A program made the translations under genes and the position numbers. Shown here piece after piece: positions 19,801 through 31,324 of a stretch of 64,000 bases of DNA (its first letter is position 1; the number at the start of each line of letters is the position of its first letter). This DNA comes from Viola odorata (lineage: Eukaryota > Streptophyta > Magnoliopsida > Malpighiales > Violaceae), in assembly GCA_963691705.1 (NCBI GenBank), contig OY829538.1, forward strand, positions 54,897,151-54,961,150, read 5' to 3'. The notes below the pieces were generated by a model. That model saw only the letters and a list, made by a program, of their open reading frames with translations, was not told the origin of the DNA and made no database searches.

Positions 19801-22800
19801 TAAATTAAAAGTTAAATATTTAAAATAATATTTTATATTATTTTTATTCTAGTTCTACAAATATTCTAAATAATTATGTAGTTATTTAAAAAACCAAACT
19901 CAATAAAAAAATAAGTTTAACATTTAATGAAAATTCATGATTTAATTAAATGTACAAACTATTTTTCTTCATGTTTATGTATGATAAAAAATCACATAAT
20001 TAGCTAAGGAAAAATAATTTCTTATCATTACAAATTTTACAAAATCAAACTTAAGTAATTTAATATTTGTGTATATATACTTTTTAAGAATAATACATTA
20101 TAAAAAAGTTTTCATAGTTTTTTTATTTTTTATTAAAAAATAGTTTATTAAAGCAAGATAATTTCTTATTTATTTTACATATTTTTTATAGTTTTTTTAA
20201 TTTTTTATTAGATTAAAATGATAATAACGTTAGAATATTTATGTATCTCATCTAATCCATAACTTTTAGCTTTTTTCCCCTATTACTTATAGCTTAGAAT
20301 ATGATTTCTTATTTAATTTTCTTATTTATATCAACTTCATCAACATTTCGTCACTCGCATTAAGAATCCATGAGTGAGATCTTCTATGTACTTTTATAGT
20401 AGTCTATTATGTTATACAAATTTACCCTCATCCTTTTGTTATTAATTAAAAAAATAATTAAAATTTAAGGTTTTAAGGACTTTAAGTTTACGATAAATAT
20501 TTATTTAATTATTTTAGGTATAATGATAACTTGTAAATTAGCAACTAACTATTAATCAATTTATTTTATTATTTTTTAATATATGACTTGTGCATATTGA
20601 GTTGCGCGTTTTTTTCTAGAGAGGTGGGATTCAGGGTTGTGTCATCTAATTTTAATTATCAATTTAAAGATTCAAAAGTTACTCATTGTAACAATATCTC
20701 ATTTCAAAGTTAATTTAACTTTAACTTTCTAACAACTTTAAATTTACAATAAATATGCATTTAATATATTTTATGTACCTATCGTATGTTATTTTGATGA
20801 TGTAGATCATATATTCGACCCATAATATTATAATGATAACTAAAAATATAACCAATTTTTAAAAAAATATATCTTATCACTTTACCTAGCACAAATTTTA
20901 AGGTAAAAAACATAATTTTTTATAGTTTAAAAATTCTTTCACTTTGGACACTATAGTTTTAAGATTTACAAACATTTAGAGTCGTAAGAAACAAAATAAC
21001 TTAAATTTCTATTTAATTTTCATTTCTGTTTATGAGATCCTTACTACATGTCTTTAAAAAAAACTAACATACCATTGAAACATTATATAAAATAATTAGG
21101 ACATAAAATTGTTAAGTTTATATTCCCAATTTTGAATCAATTGAGTATCATATATATAAATTTCTCTAGAAAATTCTATATGTTATGAATAGGAAAAAAA
21201 CCTTAAAATCAATCCTGAAATGCAAAATTAATTCATAAAAATTAACCGAACATGGATTCCCTCAAGGAGTTGTACATTCTTTCATTTTAAAAAATAAATC
21301 AAATAAAATTTTATATATGACTATATGCTAATTAGGTTAGGCTAGTTATGGAGAAAAATTAAAAATTAAGCAACACCAAATCTAATTACCACTAAGAAAT
21401 ATAATAGAGAAGTTGAATATATCTTGGTTTATGATCTAGAAATTACTTAATTAAATAAACAAATATTAATCATTAAACACAAACAATAAAATAAATTAAT
21501 TTAAAAAAATAAAAAAACAGAACAGATAATTATGATTATAATTTAAATTAAGTAATTATATTTTTAATTTTAGTTACTTATATTATTACATGCTTGGAAA
21601 ACTAATTATATATTTTATTTTGGTATCTTTAAATCTTGTGGATCAATACTAATTCTATTCGCACGTAACTGGGTATTTAGGTATTTTATTATCTATATAT
21701 ACTATATATTTAATATATATTATCTAACTTAACTACCAACTGAATTAATATCAATACTCCCACTATTGTTAAGAATTTTGAATTCTCTCATAATTCTTTT
21801 TATATTATTTCCAGCTTTTGTTTTAGATAAATTTGCTGAACTATTTTTTCCCAAATTTAAAAGCAACAATTATTATTTGATAAAGTTTTTAACAAATTTA
21901 TAAAAACTTAAAAGAAAATTAAGAGTGTAATAGACTTTTAAATAATAACTTAAGGTATAAAAAATCACCTTGTTTCATTTTTCATACTATAAAAAAATAT
22001 TTAATATAAATTTAAATTCTAAATAATTAATTTAATATACACTAATTATTCATAACTTTAATATTAATTCATATATATATATATATAGTTTATACAAATA
22101 TAGTTTATTTTTGCCAACTTTCTTAACTCACAATACAAAGTATATTTTTCTATGATAAATTATTTACTAATTTCAAGCTCTTACTAAAAATTATGAATAT
22201 TATAATTGTATATTAATTAAATAATTTCCATTTAATAATATAAATAAAATTGCATTACTTAATTGAAAAATTAATTTATAAGTTTTTTCACTTTATAATT
22301 TATTATTATTAGTGTTATTTAAAATATTATTACAAGCTACTCCCATGTGATTTTTTAAGGGACTAACGAATGTAGGAGATGTGATTTTTTTTCCATTTTT
22401 GCCATATAGGAATTTTTTTATTTTAAATTTTGTGTTGTTGTTTAGCTTGGAATTAAAAACATTATCTAGTTTTTATTTAAAAGAATATACTAAAATCTCA
22501 AAAAATATATTTACGTAATCATTAAAAATATACTCAAAATATTTATTTTGTAACAGTTTATTTTTTATTATATAATAATAATAAAATTATTAACTTTATT
22601 GATTAAAAAATTAACTATATTTTTAGATAAACTATATAAAGAAACCTTAAAGTTTACAAAATCTCCCACTTTGAACCCAATAGTTTTAAAATTTGCAATA
22701 TAAGCCTGAAATTTATAACGTAAGCCTACAACAAAATTGCAATTTCGATTTTTCTAATAATTAGAAAATTAAAAGATTGTAAAAAATATTATTAAGTTAT

Positions 22801-24677
22801 TAAATTATTTTATCAATCACTAATTATTTTAATTTTTTAATATATACTGGTTAATGTTTTAAGAGTGATGTTCATTCGAACCAATTAAAGATATAAATAA
22901 TTTAATAGGTAGGTTAATTAATTTAATAGATTGGTTAATTAATTAAATAAATAAATTAATTAAAATGTTTAAAAGTCTATTACGTTTAAAAGTCTATTAC
23001 AATCAAATAACTTAATAGGTAGGTTAATTAATTTAATAGGTAAGTTAATTAATTAAAATGTTTAAAAGTCTATTACATCCTTAATTTTTTTAATAATTTA
23101 AGGGTATAATAGACTTTTAAAGAATAAGACCGTTCGTGCTTTTTATATAGTATAGATCATAAAGGGCTCCTCTAATTTTCTCTCAACGATTAAACAATAG
23201 AGACCTCTAGTGGTTTAAGACGCAAACGCAGGACCAACTTAAACACCATTAAAAATCAACTAAAATAAAAATAAACTAATTTGAACACCATTAGAAATAA
23301 AATAAAATAAAAACAATAACTTTAGTGATTTCTTTTAGCGCCTTCTACCTAATTATGTAAGCAGCAAACCAATAATTGAACATATATGGCTTGTTTGTTT
23401 CACTAAAACCAATAATTCCAGCTCATGAGATCGCAGCAAATCAATCAATAATTTAAAATGTGAAACAACTATATACTATGCACTAAATATTGCATCATTG
23501 CATTATCCATCACGTGACAATTCGTCAGATAAAATATTAAACAAAAATCAAGTTGTAAGTTTGTAAGCTTGAACTCCAAAGATTAATTTCAGATTTATTT
23601 CTTGCAAGAAAAATATATAATAATAGGAAATAGGTTTAAAAAAAATTAATAACTAAAACAATGGATATTTTGAAACAAAACCCCTTTTTCTTTTACTAAA
23701 ATGAGAAAATAATAGAGAGTGTTGAGTTAAATTACCATGATAATAGCTTTGATGTTGTTTCCGTTGAGCTTGATCGAGTTTTGAAGATCGTCTGATCCCT
23801 CTACTTTATTATCCTCACCGTAAAATGCTAGCAAATGATCCACCATATCATTATTATTACTACTAATGTTTTTCTTGATCATGTGCTCATCAATGATAGA
23901 GTCGATGAATTTATCAAGTGATTTACGAGCTTTGACCAGTCTGGCTCTGAATTTCCACCCTCTTGGATCAACAAAACCAAGGTAAGGGAAAAAATCAGCA
24001 ATATTAAAAGCACCAAACAGCTTCGAGAACTCCTGCATAATCTTAATGAACTCATCACGTCCTTCATTCTTACAACCGAACGCGGCCCTATAAATAATAT
24101 CCATCGTCATCGTAAAAACCAACTCTCCAACATTAACCGCTCTGCCCGTGCTGCCGGCCACCGTTTTCACCATCGAATCCACCTCGTCCCTGATCGACTG
24201 CCACGACTCCGCCCGTTTCCTGCTGAACAGCCGCATGACGAAGAGCTTCCGCATCTGGCGCCAGAACGGACCGTAGTGAGCGAATACCAAGTCGGCGCGG
24301 TCGTAGGTGAGGTACTTGATGGCTACGGTGGCGGACCGGTTGGAAAAGATGTGGTCCTGCACTTGGAGGACTTGTCGGGCGATTTCCGGGGAGGAGACGA
24401 CGAAGGTGTGGACATTTCCCATGTGGAGGTGGAGCAAGCCGCCGTATTGATTGGCTAGCTTGGCTAAGCCGCGGTGGGTCAGCTGGTCCATTATATTCAT
24501 GTTGCCGATAATCGGCATCCCTTTCGGTCCGGGAGGAAATGGAAGTTTCCGGCGACCGAAACGGGAGAGTAGGAGTAGAATGGAGATTATTGGGAGGAGA
24601 ATGAGGAGGAGATCAGTTATGTGTAAAGGTTGTTGTTGTTGCTGCTGCTGCTGCAAAGCTTGGAGGAGAGAATCCAT
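16832..24677 (-). CDS. F5H: Ferulate/coniferaldehyde 5-hydroxylase (cytochrome P450, CYP84A)
   Basis: Two exons, 24677-23736 and 17452-16832, join in phase to 520 residues. F5H is an ER-anchored P450 that 5-hydroxylates coniferaldehyde and coniferyl alcohol, committing carbon to syringyl lignin and sinapate esters. Visible in order: a Gln run (residues 9-16), a membrane anchor (LLLILLPIISILLLL), the hinge PFPPGPKGMPIIGNM, the I-helix MFGGTETVA at the start of exon 2, the K-helix ExxR in LKETLR, FRPSRF, and the haem loop FIPFGSGRRSCPG. All key residues are present and both splice borders are GT-AG. Oddities are the 6283-bp intron full of transposons, the CAA/CAG repeat in exon 1, and a solo LTR starting 238 bp upstream of the ATG. 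Family assignment is firm. Activity and the effect of the insertions cannot be judged from sequence. Confidence 0.92.
17645..18150. mobile_element. MITE-like element with long imperfect inverted ends in the F5H intron
   Basis: The left part (GAAAATGTACCCC, TTTGATTGAGT, AATAAAATTTCTAA) returns in reverse complement at the right (TTAGAAATTTTATT, ACTCAATCAAAC, GGTGCATTTTC). Inverted ends reach about 100-150 bp with several gaps. No clear target duplication was found. Confidence 0.5.
18187..18360 (+). mobile_element. Orphan left end of a foldback MULE
   Basis: AAAAGGCACC, then GGAGTCCC, and ATTATTTTCATTTTAGTTGG follow in the same order as at 61615-61664, the left end of the complete element there. 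AACGACCGTTA follows as in that element. No right end was found before the Helitron. It flanks the V-ATPase fragment, so the two may have been one Pack-MULE. Confidence 0.5.
18480..19111. other. F5H intron DNA without recognisable coding sequence
   Basis: Moderately AT-rich sequence next to the V-ATPase fragment. It may be the rest of the captured gene's first intron. AGAGATGTAAGGATG-like sequence appears twice, near 18663 and 18717. Confidence 0.4.
19112..19400 (-). pseudogene. V-type ATPase subunit c'' 5' fragment
   Basis: On the minus strand, a CA-rich 5' UTR-like leader (19480-19357) precedes an ATG near 19355 and MLSAALGCSSSWSHALVK, then after a one-base shift ISPYTWSATDIAIGVSVLG and AAW with a GT donor. 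These residues match the start of the plant vacuolar ATPase proteolipid c'' (VMA16 type), whose first membrane helix lies here. The rest of the subunit is missing. The frameshift and truncation show it is a fragment. It lies in the F5H intron on the same strand as F5H, between an orphan MULE end and the 3' end of a Helitron, so it was probably carried there by a transposon. Confidence 0.65.
19187..19228. repeat. 14-bp perfect hairpin after the V-ATPase exon
   Basis: TTCACTGCCCTTGC (19187-19200) and GCAAGGGCAGTGAA (19215-19228) form a perfect stem around a 14-nt loop, starting just past the captured exon's donor site. Confidence 0.75.
19485..23156 (-). mobile_element. Non-autonomous Helitron in the F5H intron
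   Basis: Read on the minus strand, the element starts TCTATACTATATAAAAAGC, a classic plant Helitron 5' end. It finishes with the hairpin GCACGTGCAACGTGC, a short AT spacer and CTAG. The flanking bases are A before TC and T after CTAG, the expected insertion between A and T with no target duplication. The 3672 bp are AT-rich with no Rep or helicase frame, so it must have been mobilised in trans. Near its 5' end (22890-23090) are repeated blocks with GGTTAATTAATTTAATAG and GTTTAAAAGTCTATTAC. It accounts for more than half of the F5H intron. Confidence 0.8.
23157..23735. other. Remaining F5H intron next to the 5' splice site
   Basis: No gene or complete element is seen. It probably represents the original intron and contains AT-rich sequence up to the GTAATT donor. 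Confidence 0.5.
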
Positions 24678-24915
24678 GGCGGGTGTTTCCTTCTTTCTTT
24701 TTTAAGTAAAAACAGAAAAGCTAAAATATGAAGTGCTTACTGCTTAGACCATCACCAGCCATGGATTATTGGAGGGAGTATTTGGTGCAGCAATGAATTA
24801 TTGGAGGATCAATTATCGAGTAGGATAGTCCGGGTGTCAAAATTTGGTACGGACTTTTCTGACAGTGGGTCACTGTCAATTTATTTAAAAATAATAATAA
24901 TAATAATGAGGTGGA
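24678..24915 (-). promoter_or_regulatory. F5H upstream region, truncated by a solo LTR
   Basis: Only 238 bp of presumably original sequence separate the ATG from the inserted LTR. It contains a purine-rich leader (AAAAAAGAAAGAAGG) and an (AAT)n run at the LTR border. I see no convincing TATA box close to the expected distance, so the start site may be further up or supplied by the LTR. Confidence 0.4.
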
Positions 24916-26307
24916 TGATGGGTGCCGAGACCGTCAAAATAAATCAAGTTACAATTTACCATGCACGTATATAATTTAATTGCAGCAAGTGGTAAAAGGA
25001 TCGTTCCTCAGAGATTCGGTGGATTAAAATCAATTCTTTGTATTAAATTAAAAGGGGTGGTAAATACCAATATGAGTTGTTGGTTGGTTGCAAACAATTT
25101 AGATTGACAAAAATAATCAAAACAGAAGACGCAGTGGATGATTTTAACCAATTGATAATGGCTTCCCAGTAAGGACTTCTTATAGCTCATGATTCGAATA
25201 GATTGATCATAGATGCAAAAGTATTAAACACTAGACTTATAGGAAGGCTATAGAGACCAGGTATTGGTCACCTAGATCTCCTACTTTCCTCCTACACAAG
25301 ACTTCCAAAAAGACACTCTATTGGAAGTCCCTAATCATCCTAATAATCCTAAGAGACACTCTATAGGATTTAATCAGGACAATTGATAGACGCAGGGAAA
25401 GACCTAATCCCCGGCCTGGGATAGAGAATCGTGTCTATCCTATAAACCAGATCTGATCCTTCTTCTAGCTGTCACCAGCTAGTTGCCTTCGTATTTCTCT
25501 TGGCAATGTAGACTCCAAAGCCGCCAGAAAAGACTGTAATCGTCCAAACCTTATGCGAAGCTGATCAGACTTTACTAAGAACAGGGGCAAATTGTCATGC
25601 AAACAAGAAGGATAAGAATACAAGTATAGAGTGTGTGAAGAGTGATTTGATCTCACAACCTAAGAATCATGGCTTTGAATCCTTACTAAGAAGAAGGCGT
25701 TTAGCCTATAATAGACATAACAATAATACTAATAAAGAGACGAACATAAACTGAATCCGAATTATATTGAAAATAAGAGAATAGTTTAACCTGCAACCAT
25801 GGTAGAAAAAATCCAAGCGAGTCGAGATACCTCTCTTCTACTCAGTGGCAGCTTTAAATAACAAAACCTATCTCTGGTTCAAAATTCAAAAGACGAAGAG
25901 AAGAGATAGAAATCTAATCTACGGGATTATTCATTTAAATACAAAAAGAGGGAATCGATTATGCTAATCGATTAAGGAGTTCTAGCATAGTTGTACTTCT
26001 TTCCTTCTGGAAGACGGCAACTCAATTCCAGGGCTTAAGCTTGCGACCCATGGATAATTCTCGCGGCCCAGGCAGCTCATTAAGTCGGTTGACTCTGGTC
26101 AATGCTCCAACTTCCAGTCTTATCCCAAGTCTGGGATCATATCTTTCTTCGATCAGCAAAACAGCTCTGATAGAGGCTCTTTTGGTAATTTCTGCTTCTC
26201 AGCAGTGTCTCTGTAGAAAAAGAGGGAAGAACCAACAATTAGCAGTATCATCATCCCAAAACGGAAGTAAAAGGATGATGAAAAGATGACATTTTAGCGT
26301 TCTATCA
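24916..26307 (+). mobile_element. Solo LTR (family A, copy 2) in the F5H promoter
   Basis: The 1392-bp sequence begins TGATGGGTGCC and ends TCTATCA, flanked by the perfect 5-bp duplication GTGGA (24911-24915 and 26308-26312). It is alignable along its length with the solo LTR at 3761-5040 but clearly diverged, so the two insertions are independent. Its orientation is opposite to F5H transcription. No internal retrotransposon sequence remains. Confidence 0.85.
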
Positions 26308-27227
26308 GTGGACCAATGGCAGCGCGCCACGCGTGCGCTGTCATTGACCACCGCATTATTTCTTTTTTTTTCTTCTCATTTTTTAAATGGGTTTTTTTTA
26401 TAATAAATACTGAAAATAATTTTATAAAAAATATACCATTATTTTTAATTTTTTGATATCTATAAATTGAGACTAAGTTTGTATTATTTGGACACTAAAA
26501 AAAATCAAAGTTTTTTATATATTTTTTTTCATTTTCTTCCTTTTTAAATGCATTTTTTCATAATAATTACTCAAAATAATATAAAAAAATATACCATTAT
26601 TTTTATTTTTTGAGATCTATAAATAGAGTTTGTGTTTGTGTAATTTGGATACCAAAAAAAATCTGAGTCTTTTACAATCTTCGAACTCTTTCATAGATCC
26701 TTCACAAAATTATAATTTTTAGTATTTATGGTGGGGTATATGATTAAATGATGTGAAAGGGGGAGAAAATGAATAACACTATGAAAAATACCCTGCTGTG
26801 AGAAGTGAGTGTTATTATCGCATTCCACTAATAAATGAGTAATCGCAAGAGGCTAATATGCAAATTCAAAATGTTAATATTATGAAAATGTTGGAATCGG
26901 TATCAACTTTTGCTTAACAAAAAGAACGTAAATATAGGCACGAGAGAGAGAAAATTCGTAAGTGCCCTAAAACAAAAAGGAATATATCTTGTAATACTAC
27001 AGCAGGTTAACCACCTAATCAAGGAATTGAAGTCAAAAGAAACTACCACATGATTACGTTAACCTATCTACACCCATGTCTCGTTGAATTGCGGCAACTA
27101 ATTTAGTGGTTTCTTGTTTTTCATAAGCAAGTGGTGGTTTTGTATCGGGTAAGATGATAGCAGTTTGGTTAACATTTATTATCCTAATTTTTATATTGTG
27201 AATTAAACTTATTAATTTGTACAAGAA
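26308..27227. other. Intergenic, with a diverged tandem duplication
   Basis: Bases about 26365-26520 and 26530-26675 are two diverged copies of one unit (shared ATATACCATTATTTTTA, ATCTATAAAT, ACC/CACTAAAAAAAATC). No coding sequence is seen in the rest. Confidence 0.6.
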
Positions 27228-27441
27228 CCGGCCCAGACCGAGAACCGATCCGGAATCGGCCTTTTTTTGACCCGGATCAGCCCGGCCCGGGTTTTTTTTT
27301 TTTTTTTAGACCCGAACCGGACTGTACCGGAATTTCCGGTTCGGTCCGGTTCTCCACCCCTCTAAATCCGGGAACCGGTCCGGAGAACCGGTAGAACCGG
27401 AAGTATATATATATATATGTACAATAATATCAAAATTTCCA

Positions 27442-27508
27442 TATGGTTCAATGGTTAACTTATCACCTATTGTATTAAAGGGGAGAGGTTCAAATCCTCT
27501 TGGCTCCC
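27442..27508 (+). repeat. tRNA-like/SINE-head sequence, copy 1
   Basis: Contains a degenerate A-box-like GGTTCAATGGTTAA and a perfect B box GGTTCAAATCC, followed after CTTGGCTCCC by a T-tract that could stop Pol III. The length is near that of a tRNA but the acceptor stem does not pair, so I do not call a tRNA gene. Confidence 0.5.
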
Positions 27509-27613
27509 TCTTTTTTTTTCTTTCTAAACTTAACTCATTCTCTTTCTTTTTTCCTTCTAAACTATATTAAAATTTCTCATGTATGCATATATTTTTTCTA
27601 GTAATATAATTGT

Positions 27614-28800
27614 AAACTCAATTAAAAATCCTCATTTTTTTTCTTTTTATTTGTTATTTTAAATACAAAAATGTATTAAGGATGTTATATGAACTAAGAA
27701 ATAAAATTTTAATAGCCATTTATATAGTTAAGATGACACATACTAGTAATATATTATTGTAAATTGTAATAGCCATATATAGTTAATATGTATAAAGTAA
27801 GACCATTAATTATTAATATATATAGTTATTAATTATTATCAATTGTCATAAAATTAAAATTTACAAATTGTTTAGAGTTTTATGCTTTTAATTTAAATTG
27901 TGTTAATGTTTAAATTACTAATGTATTATGCATTTTTCCTTTTTTTCTTTTAAACTCAATTAAAAGTCCTCATTTTTTTCTTTTTATTTGTTATTTTAAA
28001 TATAAAATTTTATTAAAGATGTTATATGAACTAAGAAATAAAATTTTAATAGTCATTTATATAGTTAAGATGACACATACTAATAATATATTATTGTAAA
28101 TTATAATAGCCATTTATATAGTTAATATGTATAAAGTAAGACCATTAATTATTAATAATATAGTTATTAATTATTATCAATTGTCATAAAATTAAAATTT
28201 ACAAATTGTTTAGAGTTTTATGTTTTAATTTAAATTGTATTAATGTTTAAATTACTAATGTATTATGCATTTTTCCTTTTTTTCTTTTAAACTTAATTAA
28301 AAGTCCTCATTTTTTTCTTTTTATTTTTTATTTTAAATACAAATTTTTATTAAGGATGTTATATGACCTAAGAAATAAAATTTTAATAGCCATTTATATA
28401 GTTAAGATGACACATACTAGTAATATATTATTGTAAATTGTAATAGCCATTTATATAGTTAATATGTATAAAGTAAGACCATTAATTATTAATAATATAG
28501 TTATTAATTATTATCAATTGTCATAAAATTAAAATTTACTAATTGTTTAGAGTTTTATGCTTTTAATTTAAATTGTGTTAATGTTTAAATTACTAATGTA
28601 TTATGCATTTTTCCTTTTTTTCTTTCAAACTCAATTAAAAGTCCTCATTTTTTTCTTTTTTTTTGTTATTTTAAATACAAAATTTTATTAAGGATGTTAT
28701 ATGACCTAAGAAATAAAATTTTAATAGCCATTTATATAGTTAATATGTATAAAATAAGACCATTAATTATTAATAATATAGCTATTAATTATTATCAATA
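27614..28800. repeat. 338-bp tandem array, about 3.5 copies
   Basis: Units start with AAACT(C/T)AATTAAAA(A/G)TCCTCA at 27614, 27952, 28289 and 28627, that is 338, 337 and 338 bp apart. The last unit is truncated and has lost an internal stretch. Units are very similar by eye. No ORF is conserved in them. Confidence 0.9.
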
Positions 28801-28854
28801 AATAATTAAGGTTTCAGTTCTCCAACCTCTAAAATCCGGGAACCGTTAGAACCG

Positions 28855-28884
28855 GAAATATATATATACAAAAAATATATATAT

Positions 28885-28946
<62 letters not shown>
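28855..28946. repeat. AT/TA dinucleotide microsatellite
   Basis: About 90 bp of nearly pure TA repeat, interrupted near its start by ACAAAAAA and ACAA. It lies between the array and the second tRNA-like copy. Confidence 0.95.
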
Positions 28947-28947
<1 letters not shown>

Positions 28948-28969
28948 GCACAATGATATCAAAGTTTCC

Positions 28970-29038
28970 ATTTGGTTTAATAGTTAACACCTCACCTACC
29001 ATATTAAAGGGTAGAGGTTCAAATCCTCTTGGCTCCCA
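28970..29038 (+). repeat. tRNA-like/SINE-head sequence, copy 2
   Basis: Closely matches copy 1 at 27442-27508, including the B box GGTTCAAATCC and CTTGGCTCCC. The two copies are direct repeats placed either side of the 338-bp array. Confidence 0.5.
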
Positions 29039-29077
29039 CTTTCTTTTTTCCTTCTAAACTTAACTCCTCCTCATAAA

Positions 29078-29108
<31 letters not shown>

Positions 29109-29201
29109 GAGTCAGAACCGAAACCGGCCCGAAAAATTCAGAAGTGGTCCGGTCCGATTCTAGCTCAAGAACCAGCCCGGACCGGCCCGTGTACACCCCT
29201 A

Positions 29202-31324
29202 CTTTAAGCCTTGCATGTGACATGTGACATGTCATGAGAGTCTAAGTTAACATAACCCTATTTATTCATTTGACATATTGTTTGCATTATTCTTAAATTA
29301 ATCTTAATGTAATTGACATGATTATAATTTATATGTAGTGATGTGATTAATTAACATTATTATTGAAGCTCTATTCTTATCATCAAATTCACATTTTTTT
29401 TTCAAAATAATCATTCATCTTTCATTCATTGTTTTAAACCAATATATTTGATAGGTGTGTGAACATATTCAATATGTTAAATGAATAGTATTGGACTAAG
29501 TTTATATTCACTCAAAAGTTCCATCACTTTAAATGTATTATTCATAATCCACTATTTATACCAACAAATATAAAATTTATATATAGATGCTTATGAAAAC
29601 TAATTTATACCTAACCGTAACAGAGAAAATACTTTATAGCTATTGAGTACAAAAGGATAGTGATATTTGATGCATATCACACACCTATACCGAATATTGG
29701 TCCATAAACTATTTATGTGTAACACGTTGATGCTTGTAAAAACTAATTTGTGTCTAACATTAACAAATATAATTGTTTTATAGCTATTAAATACAAGGAT
29801 GGGCCACATTTTATGAACCATAAACTATTCATGTATGACATTTATCCTTATCATCACAGGAAATGGATTCATATGGTTATGGCCAAGTTCATCTGATCAC
29901 TTGGGGTAAAAATCAAACTATTCAAAAGCAAATAAGGTATATCATTCATTGACTACTTCATGAATCTATCAGGGGGAAAAACGAAGAAAAAAAACCCTAT
30001 TTTTAATGAGAAAAATGAAGGCACTTGCTCGAGCTCGTTCACTTCTTCCAGGTCGAGAGAGGAGTAAGGTCTGTCTAACCGTGAATCTTCTGCATCTGGT
30101 CGGTCTTCCATCAGACAGCAAAGCAAAGACGATGAATAAGGACCGGCTTCAGTTGATTTTGGTAAGGCAGTGCACCGAACCATTGATTTAAACCTTACAA
30201 CCTCGAGGAACTCTAACCTACAACAAAAGCTGAGTATCCAGTTATGTACAAAATTGAACACAATGCCAGCTAAATCAGTTAGCTATTACTTTTTCCCTAC
30301 AAAAGAAGGGATTTGAATCCATTATATCACTAGCATACTACAGTTTTCTTTAGGATTGAGTTCTGTTTCCCGTCACAGATCTCATGATAACAACTGTGGC
30401 AATAAAAGGCATCTAGTTGTGTTCTTAAATGCATGTGGAGATGGGTAAAATTCAATCCCAAATAGAAGCAGGCAGAGGAACAAGAAAACCTATGCGGTTG
30501 ATCACACCTTATCCCCCATTCCCTTCTTAAACTGTGGCAATAAAAGGCATATAGTCGATTTTAGGAGAATCACACATATACCACCCACACACACACAACA
30601 GAGAGAAATTAGAGAACCAATGGAGGTATGCTAGTCGACACCTATCATAGTATTCATATAACAAGTTCAGCTCCTCTGCAATGTGCTAACTAATCATTAA
30701 TCAGCAAATAATCTCCAATGCATTACATCTAATACAGTCCCTCCTCCTCCTTCCCAGACGGTAATCCTCAACCACCCAACCCAATGTCGTGCCGACTCTA
30801 ACCTTAAGATGAGAGCTAAGAGCGTTATTTCAAGTGCCATAAATCAAGTACACTGATCACAACGATTCACATTCTATAAAGAAGTGAAGCTAATTGCAAC
30901 AGTCATGGAAAAACCCTTCTTTATTACTACCACTCAATGCTCAGAAGCATTCTGTTTCTTTCTTTTTTCATAGTAAGAGTAAACTTTAACACAATTTAGA
31001 ACAAAAACACAGCAGGCAACCTCACCACCAACTGCAACAACCATTGCAACTTATAGCCACTCCCACTAGTGCCTAGACCACAATAAACCACAGACAATCA
31101 TGTAAGAACTCAGCTAAAATCTCAAATCAACACCTTGCACATTCCGACAAGTACATTCAACAAAACCATTGGGACGTTTTGAAACATCTAACTAATCTTT
31201 CGTTCTCAAATGACAAATTATTAACTTATGTGTTGTTCGCATAATCCGAGCTTCAGAAATTAAGAACTGACAAAAAGATATAAGTATCAGGTGGAAAAAC
31301 TCACATTCTTACATGCTCAGTTGG
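29202..31324. other. Intergenic between the hAT-like element and bL12m
   Basis: A diverged direct repeat (about 29589-29735 and 29733-29850, with AAACTAATTT and TTTATAGCTATT in both) lies at the left. ACTGTGGCAATAAAAGGCAT is repeated near 30392 and 30533. On the minus strand 30261-29953 is open for 102 codons (a stretch reads EDRPDAEDSRLDRPYSSLDL) but resembles nothing I know. The part nearest 31320 is probably the 3' UTR of bL12m. Confidence 0.5.

Larger units (their letters stand above)
27228..29201. mobile_element. CCGG-rich-ended, hAT-like non-autonomous element
   Basis: The right end reads GGACCGGCCCGTGTACACCCCTA, the complement of the TAGGGGTGTACAC start seen in many plant hAT elements. 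The left end starts TGTACAAGAACCGGCCC. Both ends carry about 130 bp of CCGG/GGCC-rich self-complementary sequence. Inside are two tRNA-like copies, a 338-bp tandem array and an (AT)n tract. The left terminus looks eroded and no 8-bp target duplication is found. It has no transposase; related array sequence lies beside a hAT transposase relic at 53.9-54.7 kb. Confidence 0.5.

Noticed and set aside
24276..24705. Open frames on + across F5H exon 1
   Set aside because: Antisense shadows of the P450 coding sequence; the poly-Cys run is the reverse of the CAG/CAA glutamine repeat.
27614..28800. CRISPR-like regular spacing
   Set aside because: The whole 338-bp unit is repeated with no unique spacers, in plant nuclear DNA; it is an ordinary tandem array.
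27442..29038. Possible tRNA genes at the two B-box copies
   Set aside because: The B box is perfect but the A box is poor and I cannot fold a 7-bp acceptor stem, so I list them only as tRNA-like repeats.
29953..30261. Minus-strand frame of 102 codons with an acidic segment
   Set aside because: Composition looks partly protein-like but I recognise no family, splice context or conserved motif; not called as a gene.
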